From: Firmicutes bacterium UBA1191
GTDB taxonomy: Bacteria; Bacillota; Clostridia; Peptostreptococcales; Anaerovoracaceae
Length of the DNA: 64,000 nucleotides
Reading direction: 5' to 3'
Assembly (NCBI GenBank): GCA_002310095.1
Contig: DBYH01000004.1
Location: 436-64,435 of the forward strand
The notes below the pieces were generated by a model. That model made no database searches, had not been told where the DNA came from, and worked only from the letters and a program-made list of their open reading frames with translations. Every line of letters begins with the position of its first letter. Within the stretch, counting starts at the first letter, position 1. Shown one piece after another: positions 16,210 through 24,942 of the stretch. The translations under genes were made by a program, and so were the position numbers.

Positions 16210-17325
16210 TTATTTTTTCACTTTTTTCGCTTTGGCTATTGTTTTCTTTCCTACGATTCCGTCCGGGTCAATCTTGTATTTCCTCTGGAATTTCTTTGTG
16301 TATTTAACGGTCTTCTTGCCGAATTTACCAGAGACCTTGATCGGGTATCCATACCACTTCAGGAACCTCTGCCAGCGTTTGATGTTCTTCTTGCTGCCCT
16401 TTTTCTTGCCAACTACCTTGGTCGGGAGTTTCCCCTTATATTTCTTCTTTACATGCTTAGGAGGCTTGGTCCCTGACGAGCTCTTGCCCGGAACGTATGA
16501 CTTCGCCGCTTCGAGAGACATGCTTCCAAACTCGCCGTCCGCTTCAAGGCCGGCGGCAGTCTGGAACGCCTTGACCGCTTCTTCGGTATTCGGGCCGAAA
16601 GCGCCGTCCGGTTCACCGCAATCAAATCCCGCCCAGTTCAGGAATGCCTGAAGCTTCTTTACCTCAGGAGAGTAATCCCCATAGGAGAATGCAGTGCGGT
16701 AGGTTTTCTTCTGTCTATAGACCGCAAAGTACTTGTAATTCGACTTGTCAAAATCCTTTGCCTTGGCGTCCCTTACACCGTAACATCCGCCGAGCGTCAT
16801 GTAATGAGCGTTGGCTATGTAACCATAGTCTCCGACTTCGACATAAATGCATATGTGTCCGCCGCCTCCCTTGTTGAGGTACATTATGATATCGCCGGAC
16901 TTCATGTCCTTGGCCTTTGTGACTTCGACCTTCTTCCACTTATCCGTAGCGGAAGGAAGATAATTCAGATCCTTTTCAAGGGCGCGAGGAAAAGCGCTGT
17001 CATAGCCGCTCGCGCGCGCGACAGTACCTACGAAAACATCACACGATGCTCCCGCTCTGGATTTCTTCTGCCTCCATTTGGAACGGTCAGGATAAGCCAC
17101 ATCCAGCGATTTCTTGTATTCCGCTTTCGGTTTTCCCGTGGAGTATTTGTATTTGGCCTTGCTCGTTCCATATGGCCAGCTGCACTGAATAGCCTTCTTC
17201 GCAAACGCGTTCGGCAGTTCCGGCCACGGACCGTCATAGGTCTTGCCCGACGCGGAAACACTTGCCGGCACGCAAGTAAGAACCATCATAATGGATACAA
17301 TTATGGCTAGTACTTTTTTATTCAT
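16210..17325 (-). CDS. secreted NlpC/P60-like hydrolase with two peptidoglycan-binding domains
   Basis: A 371-residue precursor with a signal peptide (about 1-26, VSAS), a catalytic domain paralogous to the one at 15232 (Cys95 in AGASCDVFVG, His157 in GGGGHICIYVE, His174) and two PG_binding_1 domains (about 215-265 and 310-368) joined by a Lys-rich linker. ATG 17325 has GGAGGT 6 nt upstream; a GTG two codons earlier is less likely. TAAAAT about 22 nt upstream of ATG is a possible -10. Probably a wall hydrolase. Confidence 0.8.
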   Translation of the reverse strand: MNKKVLAIIVSIMMVLTCVPASVSASGKTYDGPWPELPNAFAKKAIQCSWPYGTSKAKYKYSTGKPKAEYKKSLDVAYPDRSKWRQKKSRAGASCDVFVGTVARASGYDSAFPRALEKDLNYLPSATDKWKKVEVTKAKDMKSGDIIMYLNKGGGGHICIYVEVGDYGYIANAHYMTLGGCYGVRDAKAKDFDKSNYKYFAVYRQKKTYRTAFSYGDYSPEVKKLQAFLNWAGFDCGEPDGAFGPNTEEAVKAFQTAAGLEADGEFGSMSLEAAKSYVPGKSSSGTKPPKHVKKKYKGKLPTKVVGKKKGSKKNIKRWQRFLKWYGYPIKVSGKFGKKTVKYTKKFQRKYKIDPDGIVGKKTIAKAKKVKK

Positions 17326-17484
17326 AGACACACCTCCAGTTTCCTAATTTTACCACGCGGTCATTCTCCCAGTCTATGAATTGGAGCCTATTGTTTTCTT
17401 TAATTTTGTTAATCGATGTACCGCTGAAGGGCGAAGATTTATATAATAAACATGTCATTAAATCACTGTTATCACGGAGGAGTC

Positions 17485-19032
17485 ATGAACATCAGAAAGC
17501 TGTTATCGATGCTAATAATACTGACCCTGGCGGTCTCATTTTCCGGCGTCTCGTATGCTGATGAAGAAGCCGCGGACGCTGATACCGAAGCTGTCGCCGC
17601 GGAGGAGGCTGTCACCGGAGAGGAGCCCGGCGAACCTGAGGCTGCTGACACGGACAGCGACGTAACCGAAGAGACGAAGACTCCGGAACCTTCGACGGAA
17701 CCTGCCGCGGAATCCGTAGAGGAAACCGATGAAGATGTCGAAGATACGGGAGAGTTCTCTATGGAACGCGTGGATCAGGTCATCGAGTTGGAAAAGAAGA
17801 AGTACGACGGCATAGTCGGTGAAACATGCATTCTGAATGCGACTGCCCAGGGTAAGATCACCTTCCATTCCAGTGATAAAAAGATAGTAAAGATCGGCAA
17901 GAAGACAGGCAAGATGGAGTATCTTAAGAAAGGCAAGGTCATCATAACCATTAAAGCCGCGTCCACAAAAGGATACGCTGCGGCCAAGAGGCAGATCAAG
18001 GTCAAGTCTTATCCGAAGACTCTCAAAAAAACAACCCTTAAGATTGATTCCCTCGGCAAGACGCGCGTCAGCCTGTCATGGTCAAAAGTCAAATACGCGA
18101 CGGCTTACCGTCTCATCAAATACAACCGCGCTACCAAGAGGTACGACCTGATCGCGCTGTACGACTCTTCCGTCAGGTCTGCCAAGATTACCAGAAACGC
18201 AGGTAAATACGCCATAAGGCCTATAGCGGTCGTTCACGGAAAAACGATCATCGCGAAAGAGGTGGAGCCTGTAAAGATCAAGAGTCCGGCAAAGAAAGCG
18301 AAGACTTATACAGAGGCTACGAATATCAGGGAATACACTCCTGACAATCTTGAACTTGTCGCTGAGATCAGAGGCGTTCAGGGCGCCCACGTCCCTCAGT
18401 CTCTCTCCTTCACAGGAAACCGGTACGTCATTTCCTTTGTCAACGCCAAGGGGAAGAACGGCCATCTCGTATCATATGACAGAAACGGAAGCCTGATAAA
18501 AGAAGGTCCTTATGTTGACATCGGCCACGCGAATGGCGCGACATACAATCCGAACACGAAAAAAATCTACACAGTAAAGACCCATACTAATGTGCTGTCG
18601 AATGTCTGCACGACGCTCAGCCCGAACACCTTCGACATAACCGGCTCCTTCGAGCTCCCGAAGGTCACTTCCGGCATCGCCTACGATGAAAGCAACAACC
18701 GCTACTATCTCTCAAAGGGCAACGAGATATACGTGACCGACAGCAAGTTCAGAGTCAAGAAGACCATAAGAAAAACAATCCGCTCATACCACGCACAGGA
18801 CATCGGCGCCTACAATGGCGTGGCCCTCGTCTGCACGTGGGTAAGCGGAAATACAAGTTATGTTGATTTGTACCGTGTCTCCGACGGCGCTTATCTTGGC
18901 AGTTACACCTTCTTCTTCAACGAAATAGAAAGCGTTGTCGTCGATGACGGTTATCTTGTCGTAATAATGAATCACATAGGAGACAACAAGGATTTCCTGT
19001 ACCGCACAAAGAAGCGGATTACCCTCAACTGA
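17485..19032 (+). CDS. secreted Ig-like/FN3 protein, paralogue of the one at 8735
   Basis: A 515-residue precursor with a signal peptide (about 1-25, cleaved near SYA-DEE), an acidic low-complexity stretch rich in Glu, Ala and Thr (about 26-95), an Ig-like segment, an FN3-like segment and the same C-terminal domain as 8735 (HANGATYNPNTKKIYTVKT, SGIAYDESNNRYYLSKGNE, VDDGYLVVIMNH). ATG 17485 has CACGGAGG upstream. TATAAT at 17442-17447 may be the -10, with no good -35. The 3' end overlaps the convergent LicD gene by 8 bp. Function unknown, extracellular or wall-associated. Confidence 0.75.
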   Translation: MNIRKLLSMLIILTLAVSFSGVSYADEEAADADTEAVAAEEAVTGEEPGEPEAADTDSDVTEETKTPEPSTEPAAESVEETDEDVEDTGEFSMERVDQVIELEKKKYDGIVGETCILNATAQGKITFHSSDKKIVKIGKKTGKMEYLKKGKVIITIKAASTKGYAAAKRQIKVKSYPKTLKKTTLKIDSLGKTRVSLSWSKVKYATAYRLIKYNRATKRYDLIALYDSSVRSAKITRNAGKYAIRPIAVVHGKTIIAKEVEPVKIKSPAKKAKTYTEATNIREYTPDNLELVAEIRGVQGAHVPQSLSFTGNRYVISFVNAKGKNGHLVSYDRNGSLIKEGPYVDIGHANGATYNPNTKKIYTVKTHTNVLSNVCTTLSPNTFDITGSFELPKVTSGIAYDESNNRYYLSKGNEIYVTDSKFRVKKTIRKTIRSYHAQDIGAYNGVALVCTWVSGNTSYVDLYRVSDGAYLGSYTFFFNEIESVVVDDGYLVVIMNHIGDNKDFLYRTKKRITLN

Positions 19033-20611
19033 AAATATCGCTGAATCTGGTCTCCAGCTCGTGAAGGTCCAGTCCGTTGTGGCTGTGCTTGTACACTTCT
19101 CTGTAATTCTTCATCGCTTCGTCGTCCCGACCAAGCTTCATCAGAATATCCCCTGATGCTTTTTTTACATCGTAATTGTGCGGGAACACTTTCAGGTACT
19201 CGTCTGCCCGGTTGAGAAGAGCCCTCATTTCTTCTTCGGACCCTTCATTGTCGAGACAAATACGCATTCTGCCCAGGATACAGTCGGCGATATCATCCCT
19301 GACATCTTCAGGCATATCGTCGATTCTCTTACCGAGTTCTTCGTATTTTCTATCCTGATACACTTCGGCGATGTCGTAAACTTTGTTCATCAGTTCTATC
19401 GCGCCGGCCAGTTTCCCGCTGCCGTCTTCAGGTCCGGCAAAGAGGTTCAGAACACGCCTGGCGTCAAAATATCTGCCCGCGTATATCAGAGAAAACATCC
19501 AGTCGGCCACCAGTTCCTGATCCAGCAGTTCCGCTGAATCGCTGCACTGGGCAAATGTGCCGGCGTTTCTGAGGAAAACCTGCATGTTCGAATTCAACGT
19601 TTCATAGCGCCCGTTTTCGAATAACTGTTTCATTTCGCCGGTTCTCTCTTCGATCCCGCTCTCCATCAGAATCTTTCTGGACAGGAAATAGCCTGAGTAA
19701 TCGCCGAGTTTCTGTCTCTTGTCCAGCCACTCGACAAAGGCTTTCTTTCTGTCTCTCTGAAGAGTGATTATCTCCTGGTCGTCCAGATACTCCCTGATGT
19801 CATCGTAGTAATTGTTATAGCTTACTCCCGGATTGAAAATAGCATGGTCATGCATTTCCCAGTGCTCTTTTCTCGGCACCATGTACCAGTCGAAACCGTA
19901 CTGCAGCCGGAGCGTCGCCTCAGGACATGTCGGAAGCGGCATCATGACTCCTTCAAAAAGATGGTACGTCGGTTCCGCGATCCATTCCTTGTTATAGTCG
20001 CGAAGCTTTCTTCCCCAGCACCTTACGACCCTCTTGTCGCTTTCCTCAGGTGAAAACTGTTCGAGTCTGTCCCGAAGTTCTTTGATCAGAGCTTCTCTTC
20101 CTATCTCTTCCCTGCGCTTGTCGCACTCAAAGAAGTCGTCCTTGTATTTGACGATGTATTCTCTGTGGTATGTTCTGGTCTCCGAAACACACTCCTCATA
20201 CAAAAGCAGGTTTTTCATGTGTTCTTCCATCCTGTCGGAAGGAACATCATCGACGACCATTACGTCCAGTGTAGTTCCCATGCCGACGCCGCCCCAGAAC
20301 ATTCTGCCTCTTGAAGTCCACGTGTCTTTCTTTGTGGAGAACATGGCAAAAGGCTTGAAGAACTTCGGATTCGTCTCTTCATGGTTCAGCTCGATATCAT
20401 CCCACGGCAGAGAATCTGCTTTGCTGAGGAGTTTGTAATAGTTTTCCCTGTCCATCAGAATGTCAATATCGTCGTCCCACGGAATAAACCCGCCGTGGCG
20501 CAGCGCGCCGATGGCCGATCCGCCGAACAGGTAAAAGACGATACCTTCATCATCCATGAACTTTTTTACTTTTAATAACAGCTCAAACAGAGCCTGCTGT
20601 TTGGCATTCAT
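19025..20611 (-). CDS. LicD-family phosphotransferase with helical repeat tail (copy 1)
   Basis: A 528-residue protein. Residues 1-270 form a LicD nucleotidyltransferase-fold domain with FGGSAIGALRHGGFIPWDDDIDI and a second acidic segment TLDVMVVDDVP. The C-terminal half is helical and TPR-like (YRDGREEAMKNYREVY-type repeats near 480-510). LicD enzymes transfer phosphocholine or another phospho-group from a CDP donor to glycans. The start overlaps the upstream pseudo-LicD gene by 4 bp, so the two are translationally coupled. Copy 2 is at 23387. Confidence 0.85.
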   Translation of the reverse strand: MNAKQQALFELLLKVKKFMDDEGIVFYLFGGSAIGALRHGGFIPWDDDIDILMDRENYYKLLSKADSLPWDDIELNHEETNPKFFKPFAMFSTKKDTWTSRGRMFWGGVGMGTTLDVMVVDDVPSDRMEEHMKNLLLYEECVSETRTYHREYIVKYKDDFFECDKRREEIGREALIKELRDRLEQFSPEESDKRVVRCWGRKLRDYNKEWIAEPTYHLFEGVMMPLPTCPEATLRLQYGFDWYMVPRKEHWEMHDHAIFNPGVSYNNYYDDIREYLDDQEIITLQRDRKKAFVEWLDKRQKLGDYSGYFLSRKILMESGIEERTGEMKQLFENGRYETLNSNMQVFLRNAGTFAQCSDSAELLDQELVADWMFSLIYAGRYFDARRVLNLFAGPEDGSGKLAGAIELMNKVYDIAEVYQDRKYEELGKRIDDMPEDVRDDIADCILGRMRICLDNEGSEEEMRALLNRADEYLKVFPHNYDVKKASGDILMKLGRDDEAMKNYREVYKHSHNGLDLHELETRFSDIFS

Positions 20612-21840
20612 GTTATCGCGTTACCTTTCCAGTCAATATTCTGCCCTTTGTAATCCTTGAGCTGCAGGTCCATCTTCTGCTCCTGGTAAACCAGGCGGCG
20701 GATACGTTCAGCGTATCTCACGCCGTAGTCCTGCTCTATGATCAGGCAGGCAAGTTCAAAGATCTCCCTGTCAAAACAAAGACCCAGTCTGTCTTTCTCG
20801 TTTTCATATATAGCCTTCAGATACGGTTCCAGGGCCACTTTCAGGCCCTCGTAGTCGCCGGCTTCTTTCATGCTGATCAGTTCCTGCTTCCGCGGCTCCA
20901 GCTGTCTGGCGAGCTGTATTCTGTCATCCGTTCTCTTCAGGAGTTTGAAGTACTTATGCTGTCTTCTGTTGTACATCTTGAACTCCCTTTCCGCGGAATA
21001 GTGCTCTCTAAGGGCGCTGAAATAGTCCTGTTCATCGAAAGGAACAGCTTTTTTGTAGTCTTCCCAGCTGATCAGCGCGGAACGGAATCTGTATCTGCCC
21101 TCTTTGTATTCATCCTTGCTGACGTACTCCCATCCGGCGCCGTATATACGGGTGAAATATTCTCCCGCGTTCTTAGGAATCAGAAAAGTCTGCCCCTCGA
21201 TCTGAACGTTGGCAGTCTCATTGAACAGTTCCGCGTCAAAAGTATTTCTTGCGACTCTTACTCTCTCCGTATCTCCGCTCATTTTACTGAGGACCAGGTC
21301 ATGGATGTAAAGGGCAACCTGTTCAGGTCCCTTCGTTCTCTCCATCGCCTCCAGAGGAATAGTCAGTTTGCTCGCTTTGGAATCCTTCAGGTTGAAATAT
21401 CGTTCATTTTTCTTGTTGAATCCCCGGAGCATGGCGTTGACGTATCTTCTGCTCAACCCGTTGTCAGGCATGTGAGCTATGTAGTACACCCTGACGCCGA
21501 GGCAGTTGTTATTGTAATAAAAGAAATCAAACATGTTGAAGTCCGTAGTGTCGGGATCGTAAACAATGGCTCCCGGGCCCTTCAGAGACAGCCTCGGATT
21601 GTTCAGCAAATGTTCAACCCGCAGATTCGAACTCTGATTCTCTTCGACTGCCGCTATGAACTTCTCGCTGTCCTTTATGTCGATGCATACCGAAACGTTA
21701 GGTGCCAGCGTTTGACTTCCATATGCTTCCAAAGCGGTATCATCATAGAGAAACATGGTGATGCCGCTTTGTTCGCAGATTCTTTTTACTTGCAACAGGA
21801 TTCCGAATAACCTGTCAGCCCAATTGGCTTTTGAACTCAT
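20608..21840 (-). CDS. catalytically dead LicD-like partner (pseudo-LicD, copy 1)
   Basis: The 410-residue protein starts like LicD (QVKRICEQSGITMFLYDDTALEAYGS) but where active members have IPWDDDIDI it has LAPNVSVCID, and the second acidic segment is replaced by CLGVRVYYIAHMP. Nucleotidyl transfer by itself is therefore unlikely. The C-terminal part has a charged helical region and a GLCFDREIFE block shared with the copy at 24943. Its gene overlaps the active LicD by 4 bp. A regulatory or scaffolding role for the active enzyme is an inference. Confidence 0.7.
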   Translation of the reverse strand: MSSKANWADRLFGILLQVKRICEQSGITMFLYDDTALEAYGSQTLAPNVSVCIDIKDSEKFIAAVEENQSSNLRVEHLLNNPRLSLKGPGAIVYDPDTTDFNMFDFFYYNNNCLGVRVYYIAHMPDNGLSRRYVNAMLRGFNKKNERYFNLKDSKASKLTIPLEAMERTKGPEQVALYIHDLVLSKMSGDTERVRVARNTFDAELFNETANVQIEGQTFLIPKNAGEYFTRIYGAGWEYVSKDEYKEGRYRFRSALISWEDYKKAVPFDEQDYFSALREHYSAEREFKMYNRRQHKYFKLLKRTDDRIQLARQLEPRKQELISMKEAGDYEGLKVALEPYLKAIYENEKDRLGLCFDREIFELACLIIEQDYGVRYAERIRRLVYQEQKMDLQLKDYKGQNIDWKGNAIT

Positions 21841-21855
21841 AATGCTAACCTTTAA

Positions 21856-22896
21856 TTAAAACTCCATGACGTCCAGGAATCTCTCAAGACAGTAGACCAT
21901 CCACTTCTGGTTGCCTGTCATGTTGTCAGTGCAGTGCGGCCAGAACTCCGGTCTCGTCGGGCCTTTCCAGTCCTTGAACCATTCGTTTACCGGACGCGGC
22001 ATAGGGATCTTGTCAGGAGCCTGGAAATCCTTGTAGAGTCTCGGGAAGATCTCCCTGATCAGGTACTTTGTATCTCCGCTGCGGATCCTGTCGTAATCCA
22101 TCGGCACGTTCATGTATGACATTGAGAACGGCCCGACAAATTTGATTCCCGCCGTATTGCAGGCGTTGTTATATGTGCCGAGGGCTTCCAGCCTGAAATA
22201 CTCGTTGATAAAATCATGCGGCTCTGTATGTCCGTCCACCGTATACTTTTCGAAAGGCTCAAGAATAAGCTGCGGGTCTTTCAGCACGTGATACGGCATT
22301 ACATAGGAATAGCGGTCCACGAACTCGCCGAAGGTCCAGTCTTTAGCGAGAAGTCCGTCCATTCCGCCGTAGATGATGTCGGCGTTTTCTCCGAAGATGA
22401 ATTTCTCGAATCCGTCTGCTTTTGCTTTAAGGGCGGCCTTGTAGATCTGCACTTCGATCGAATGGAACGGGAGTCCTTTGTGTCTGATCAGTTCAGGAGT
22501 CAGCTTTTCAACGTCCTCCCAGTAGATCTCGATGATCTCATGATCGAGACCGCACTCCTCGGCGTATTTCGCCGCCATAGGTGTTTCATCAGTCACCTCT
22601 ATGCCCGGAACGACGCACTTGAATGTGTAAGCCTTTGAACCCTTCGGCATGAACTTCGCGAGAATCGCTGAGTCGATGCCGCCGCTCAGTGCCAGCGCCG
22701 CCTTGCCGTCAGCCGTTGCTTCTTCAACCTGCTCCTTCAGAAATGCCTCCAGCTCATAGCTGTCATTGATCGGGGTTCTTTCGAAGTCGTCCCTGATGAG
22801 CAGCGGCGTGATGTCCTCTCTGAAAGTCTTGTCGTAATCCACAATGGTTCTGTACATGAGATATGAACTCATGCAAAATTTCTTATCAGCCTGCAT
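21856..22896 (-). CDS. asparagine-synthetase-domain protein lacking the glutaminase half
   Basis: A 346-residue PP-loop ATP pyrophosphatase with ALALSGGIDSAILAKF as P-loop and FIFGENADIIYGGMDG as the second nucleotide motif. AsnB proteins begin with a Cys2 glutaminase domain of about 200 residues; here only about 60 residues precede the synthetase domain and no N-terminal Cys exists. It may use free ammonia or another amine to amidate a carboxylate through an AMP-ester. It lies between the cytidylyltransferase and pseudo-LicD genes with 12-15 bp gaps. AAAGGAG precedes the ATG. The substrate is unknown. Confidence 0.75.
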   Translation of the reverse strand: MQADKKFCMSSYLMYRTIVDYDKTFREDITPLLIRDDFERTPINDSYELEAFLKEQVEEATADGKAALALSGGIDSAILAKFMPKGSKAYTFKCVVPGIEVTDETPMAAKYAEECGLDHEIIEIYWEDVEKLTPELIRHKGLPFHSIEVQIYKAALKAKADGFEKFIFGENADIIYGGMDGLLAKDWTFGEFVDRYSYVMPYHVLKDPQLILEPFEKYTVDGHTEPHDFINEYFRLEALGTYNNACNTAGIKFVGPFSMSYMNVPMDYDRIRSGDTKYLIREIFPRLYKDFQAPDKIPMPRPVNEWFKDWKGPTRPEFWPHCTDNMTGNQKWMVYCLERFLDVMEF

Positions 22897-22908
22897 AGTG
22901 TTTCTCCT

Positions 22909-23322
22909 TTATTTGCGAACTGCGTTAAGCGCTTCTGTGATCTTTGTCGATGAGATTCCCTTGGTGTATGGGAAGTAGATGATCTTGATTCCTTCTTTTT
23001 CGAAATCCTCTTCATACTTCTGCCATTTTTCTGTTCCATACCAATCGTCACCGACGAACATGATCGTCGCGCCGAGTTTCTTGCACATCGTCAGCTTGTC
23101 CATATCATACTGAGGGACAGCCGCGTCGACGCATTTGATGTTTCTTACGATTTCAATTCTGTCCTCAAAAGGAATCATTGAATGTTTTCCCTTGTATGTA
23201 ACAAGATCATCTGTCGTTACACCTACAATAAGCTTGTCGCACATTCCCTTTGCGTTTTTCAGCAAGTTCAGGTGTCCAATGTGAAACAGATCATACACTC
23301 CTGCTGTATAGCCAATAACCAT
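22909..23322 (-). CDS. cytidylyltransferase-family enzyme (TagD-like fold)
   Basis: A 137-residue nucleotidyltransferase with the HIGH motif (YDLFHIGHLNLLKNAK) and the C-terminal GISSTKI block. The family makes CDP-alcohols such as CDP-glycerol or CDP-ethanolamine. It differs from the true TagD at 37579 in the substrate-facing segments (VTTDDLVTYKGK instead of ISTDEFNWNMKQKK), so it may make another CDP donor, plausibly for the flanking LicD pairs. AAGGAG precedes ATG. It has its own promoter at 23361-23390. Confidence 0.8.
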   Translation of the reverse strand: MVIGYTAGVYDLFHIGHLNLLKNAKGMCDKLIVGVTTDDLVTYKGKHSMIPFEDRIEIVRNIKCVDAAVPQYDMDKLTMCKKLGATIMFVGDDWYGTEKWQKYEEDFEKEGIKIIYFPYTKGISSTKITEALNAVRK

Positions 23323-23360
23323 ATCAATTCTCCTTTCAATGCGTAACGTACCTTTTGTTT

Positions 23361-23390
23361 ATTATATCATCGTTTGAGCGATGCCTTCAA
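23361..23390 (-). promoter_or_regulatory. internal promoter with an inverted repeat in the spacer
   Basis: On the minus strand TTGAAG (23385-23390), 18 bp, TATAAT (23361-23366). The spacer carries an inverted repeat CATCG-TTTGAG-CGATG at 23368-23383, a possible operator. The -35 overlaps the end of the upstream LicD gene. Confidence 0.6.
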
Positions 23391-24928
23391 CAATAATCGG
23401 TCTTCCCGCCGCTCTTCTGAATATCCAGAATATCCAGTCCATTTCTGGTGGATCTGAGCACCTCACTGTACAGCTTCCTGGCCATTTCGCCATCGCCCGC
23501 CAGGAACAGCAGATCTCCCTTCTGTTTCAGCACATCATAGTTCGTGGGATGCTTCCGCAGATAGGCGTCGCAGAGTTCGATTCCGTTCGTCAGTCTTTCC
23601 TGATTCGCGTCTTCTGTTTTCATCAGCCTGCATTCGGCAAGAATGCAGTCCGGTATGTCTCTTTTTTCTTCTTCCGTGAAGGAATCCAGAATAGTCCTGA
23701 GTCCTTCTGTATCATTGTCCTGATAGGATACCGCCAGCTGCTTCACCCTTTCCAGCATATCCAGGCTTCCCTTCAGAACTTCGCTCGTAACATCTGCCGG
23801 TGTGAAGGCTTCCGCTGCCTTTGCGGCGTCATAATACCTGCCCTCGTCGACAAGATCGTGTATCCAGCTGGCAAGCAGCTCCTGAGGCAGAATATCCCTG
23901 CCATTTCCCTGTCTGAACAGACCGATGTGCCTGAGAAGCGGCTCCAGGGCTTCAGTGTCTCCCGAAGACAGAGCCTGTCCGACTTCCATGATCCATCTTT
24001 TCCTGCTCATCTCTTCTCTGAAAGGCTTCAGCTTCAGTTCCGCTTCAAGGCGTTCGACCTGAAGGTGCTTTCTCCTCTCCAGAAAAGACTCGATGCCGTC
24101 GGAATCGATGAACTGCTCCATGTCCTCCACGTAGTTGTTCGAGCTTATATTGTGATTGATATAAAAACCCTTGCCGTACTGCATTTCCTCTTCAGGCAGG
24201 ATGTACCAGTCATATCCGTACTGCAGCCGGAGCGTCGCCTCCGGACAGGAAGGGACAGGCATCTGCACACCTTCGAAGTCACACATCTTAGGCTTGCCGA
24301 ACCAGGATTTCTTATACTGTCTGAACCTCCAGATCCAGAACCGGGCGACCAGGGTGTCCGATTCCTCCGGCGAGTACTTCTCGACTTCTTTCTTCAGTTC
24401 CTCGACTACGGCCTTCCGTCCGCGGGTTTTCTCCGCCTCGACAAGAGCGTAATACTCATCCTTGTATTCCGTGATTTCGTTCCGCATGATCCTGTAAATA
24501 CCGAGGACCTCCTCGTACATGATCAGGGCTTTCTTGTGGTCTTCCGTATGCTCTGAAGGGACGTAATCCAGGACAAAAACATCGATGATGGTTCCCATGC
24601 ATTTGCCTTTGTTGTAGACGCGGCTCTTCAGGAAATAGGTGTCCGTCTTCGAGGCGAACTGACCGAATGGTCTGAAATAATCGCTGTTGTTCTCGAAGCA
24701 CACGAATTCCATGTCGTCGTCAGGGATTTCCGGAGCCAGCTCCATCAGCTTATTGTAATTCTCCCTGTCCATGATGATGTCAACATCATCATCCCACGGA
24801 ATGAACCCATTGTGCCTGAGGGCGCCTATGCAGCTCCCGCCGAACAGATAGAACGTTATTCCATTGTCATCCATGAACTGCTTCGCTTTTATCAGCAGTT
24901 CAAGAAGGGCTTTCTGCTCTTTTGTCAT
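23387..24928 (-). CDS. LicD-family phosphotransferase with helical repeat tail (copy 2)
   Basis: A 513-residue paralogue of the protein at 19025: LicD domain with FGGSCIGALRHNGFIPWDDDVDI and GTIIDVFVLDYVP, both acidic segments intact, then a helical TPR-like tail of about 230 residues. ATG 24928 is used because AAAGGTG lies 6 nt upstream; the GTG at 24937 overlaps that site. The pseudo-LicD gene at 24943 precedes it by 14 bp. It probably transfers a phospho-substituent from a CDP donor to the glycopolymer. Confidence 0.85.
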   Translation of the reverse strand: MTKEQKALLELLIKAKQFMDDNGITFYLFGGSCIGALRHNGFIPWDDDVDIIMDRENYNKLMELAPEIPDDDMEFVCFENNSDYFRPFGQFASKTDTYFLKSRVYNKGKCMGTIIDVFVLDYVPSEHTEDHKKALIMYEEVLGIYRIMRNEITEYKDEYYALVEAEKTRGRKAVVEELKKEVEKYSPEESDTLVARFWIWRFRQYKKSWFGKPKMCDFEGVQMPVPSCPEATLRLQYGYDWYILPEEEMQYGKGFYINHNISSNNYVEDMEQFIDSDGIESFLERRKHLQVERLEAELKLKPFREEMSRKRWIMEVGQALSSGDTEALEPLLRHIGLFRQGNGRDILPQELLASWIHDLVDEGRYYDAAKAAEAFTPADVTSEVLKGSLDMLERVKQLAVSYQDNDTEGLRTILDSFTEEEKRDIPDCILAECRLMKTEDANQERLTNGIELCDAYLRKHPTNYDVLKQKGDLLFLAGDGEMARKLYSEVLRSTRNGLDILDIQKSGGKTDYC

Positions 24929-24942
24929 CGTGTACACCTTTG

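Noticed and set aside
23381..24556. 391-codon plus-strand open frame opposite the second LicD gene
   Set aside because: The minus-strand LicD has clear motifs; the plus-strand product has no domain or ribosome site and is a shadow of codon bias.
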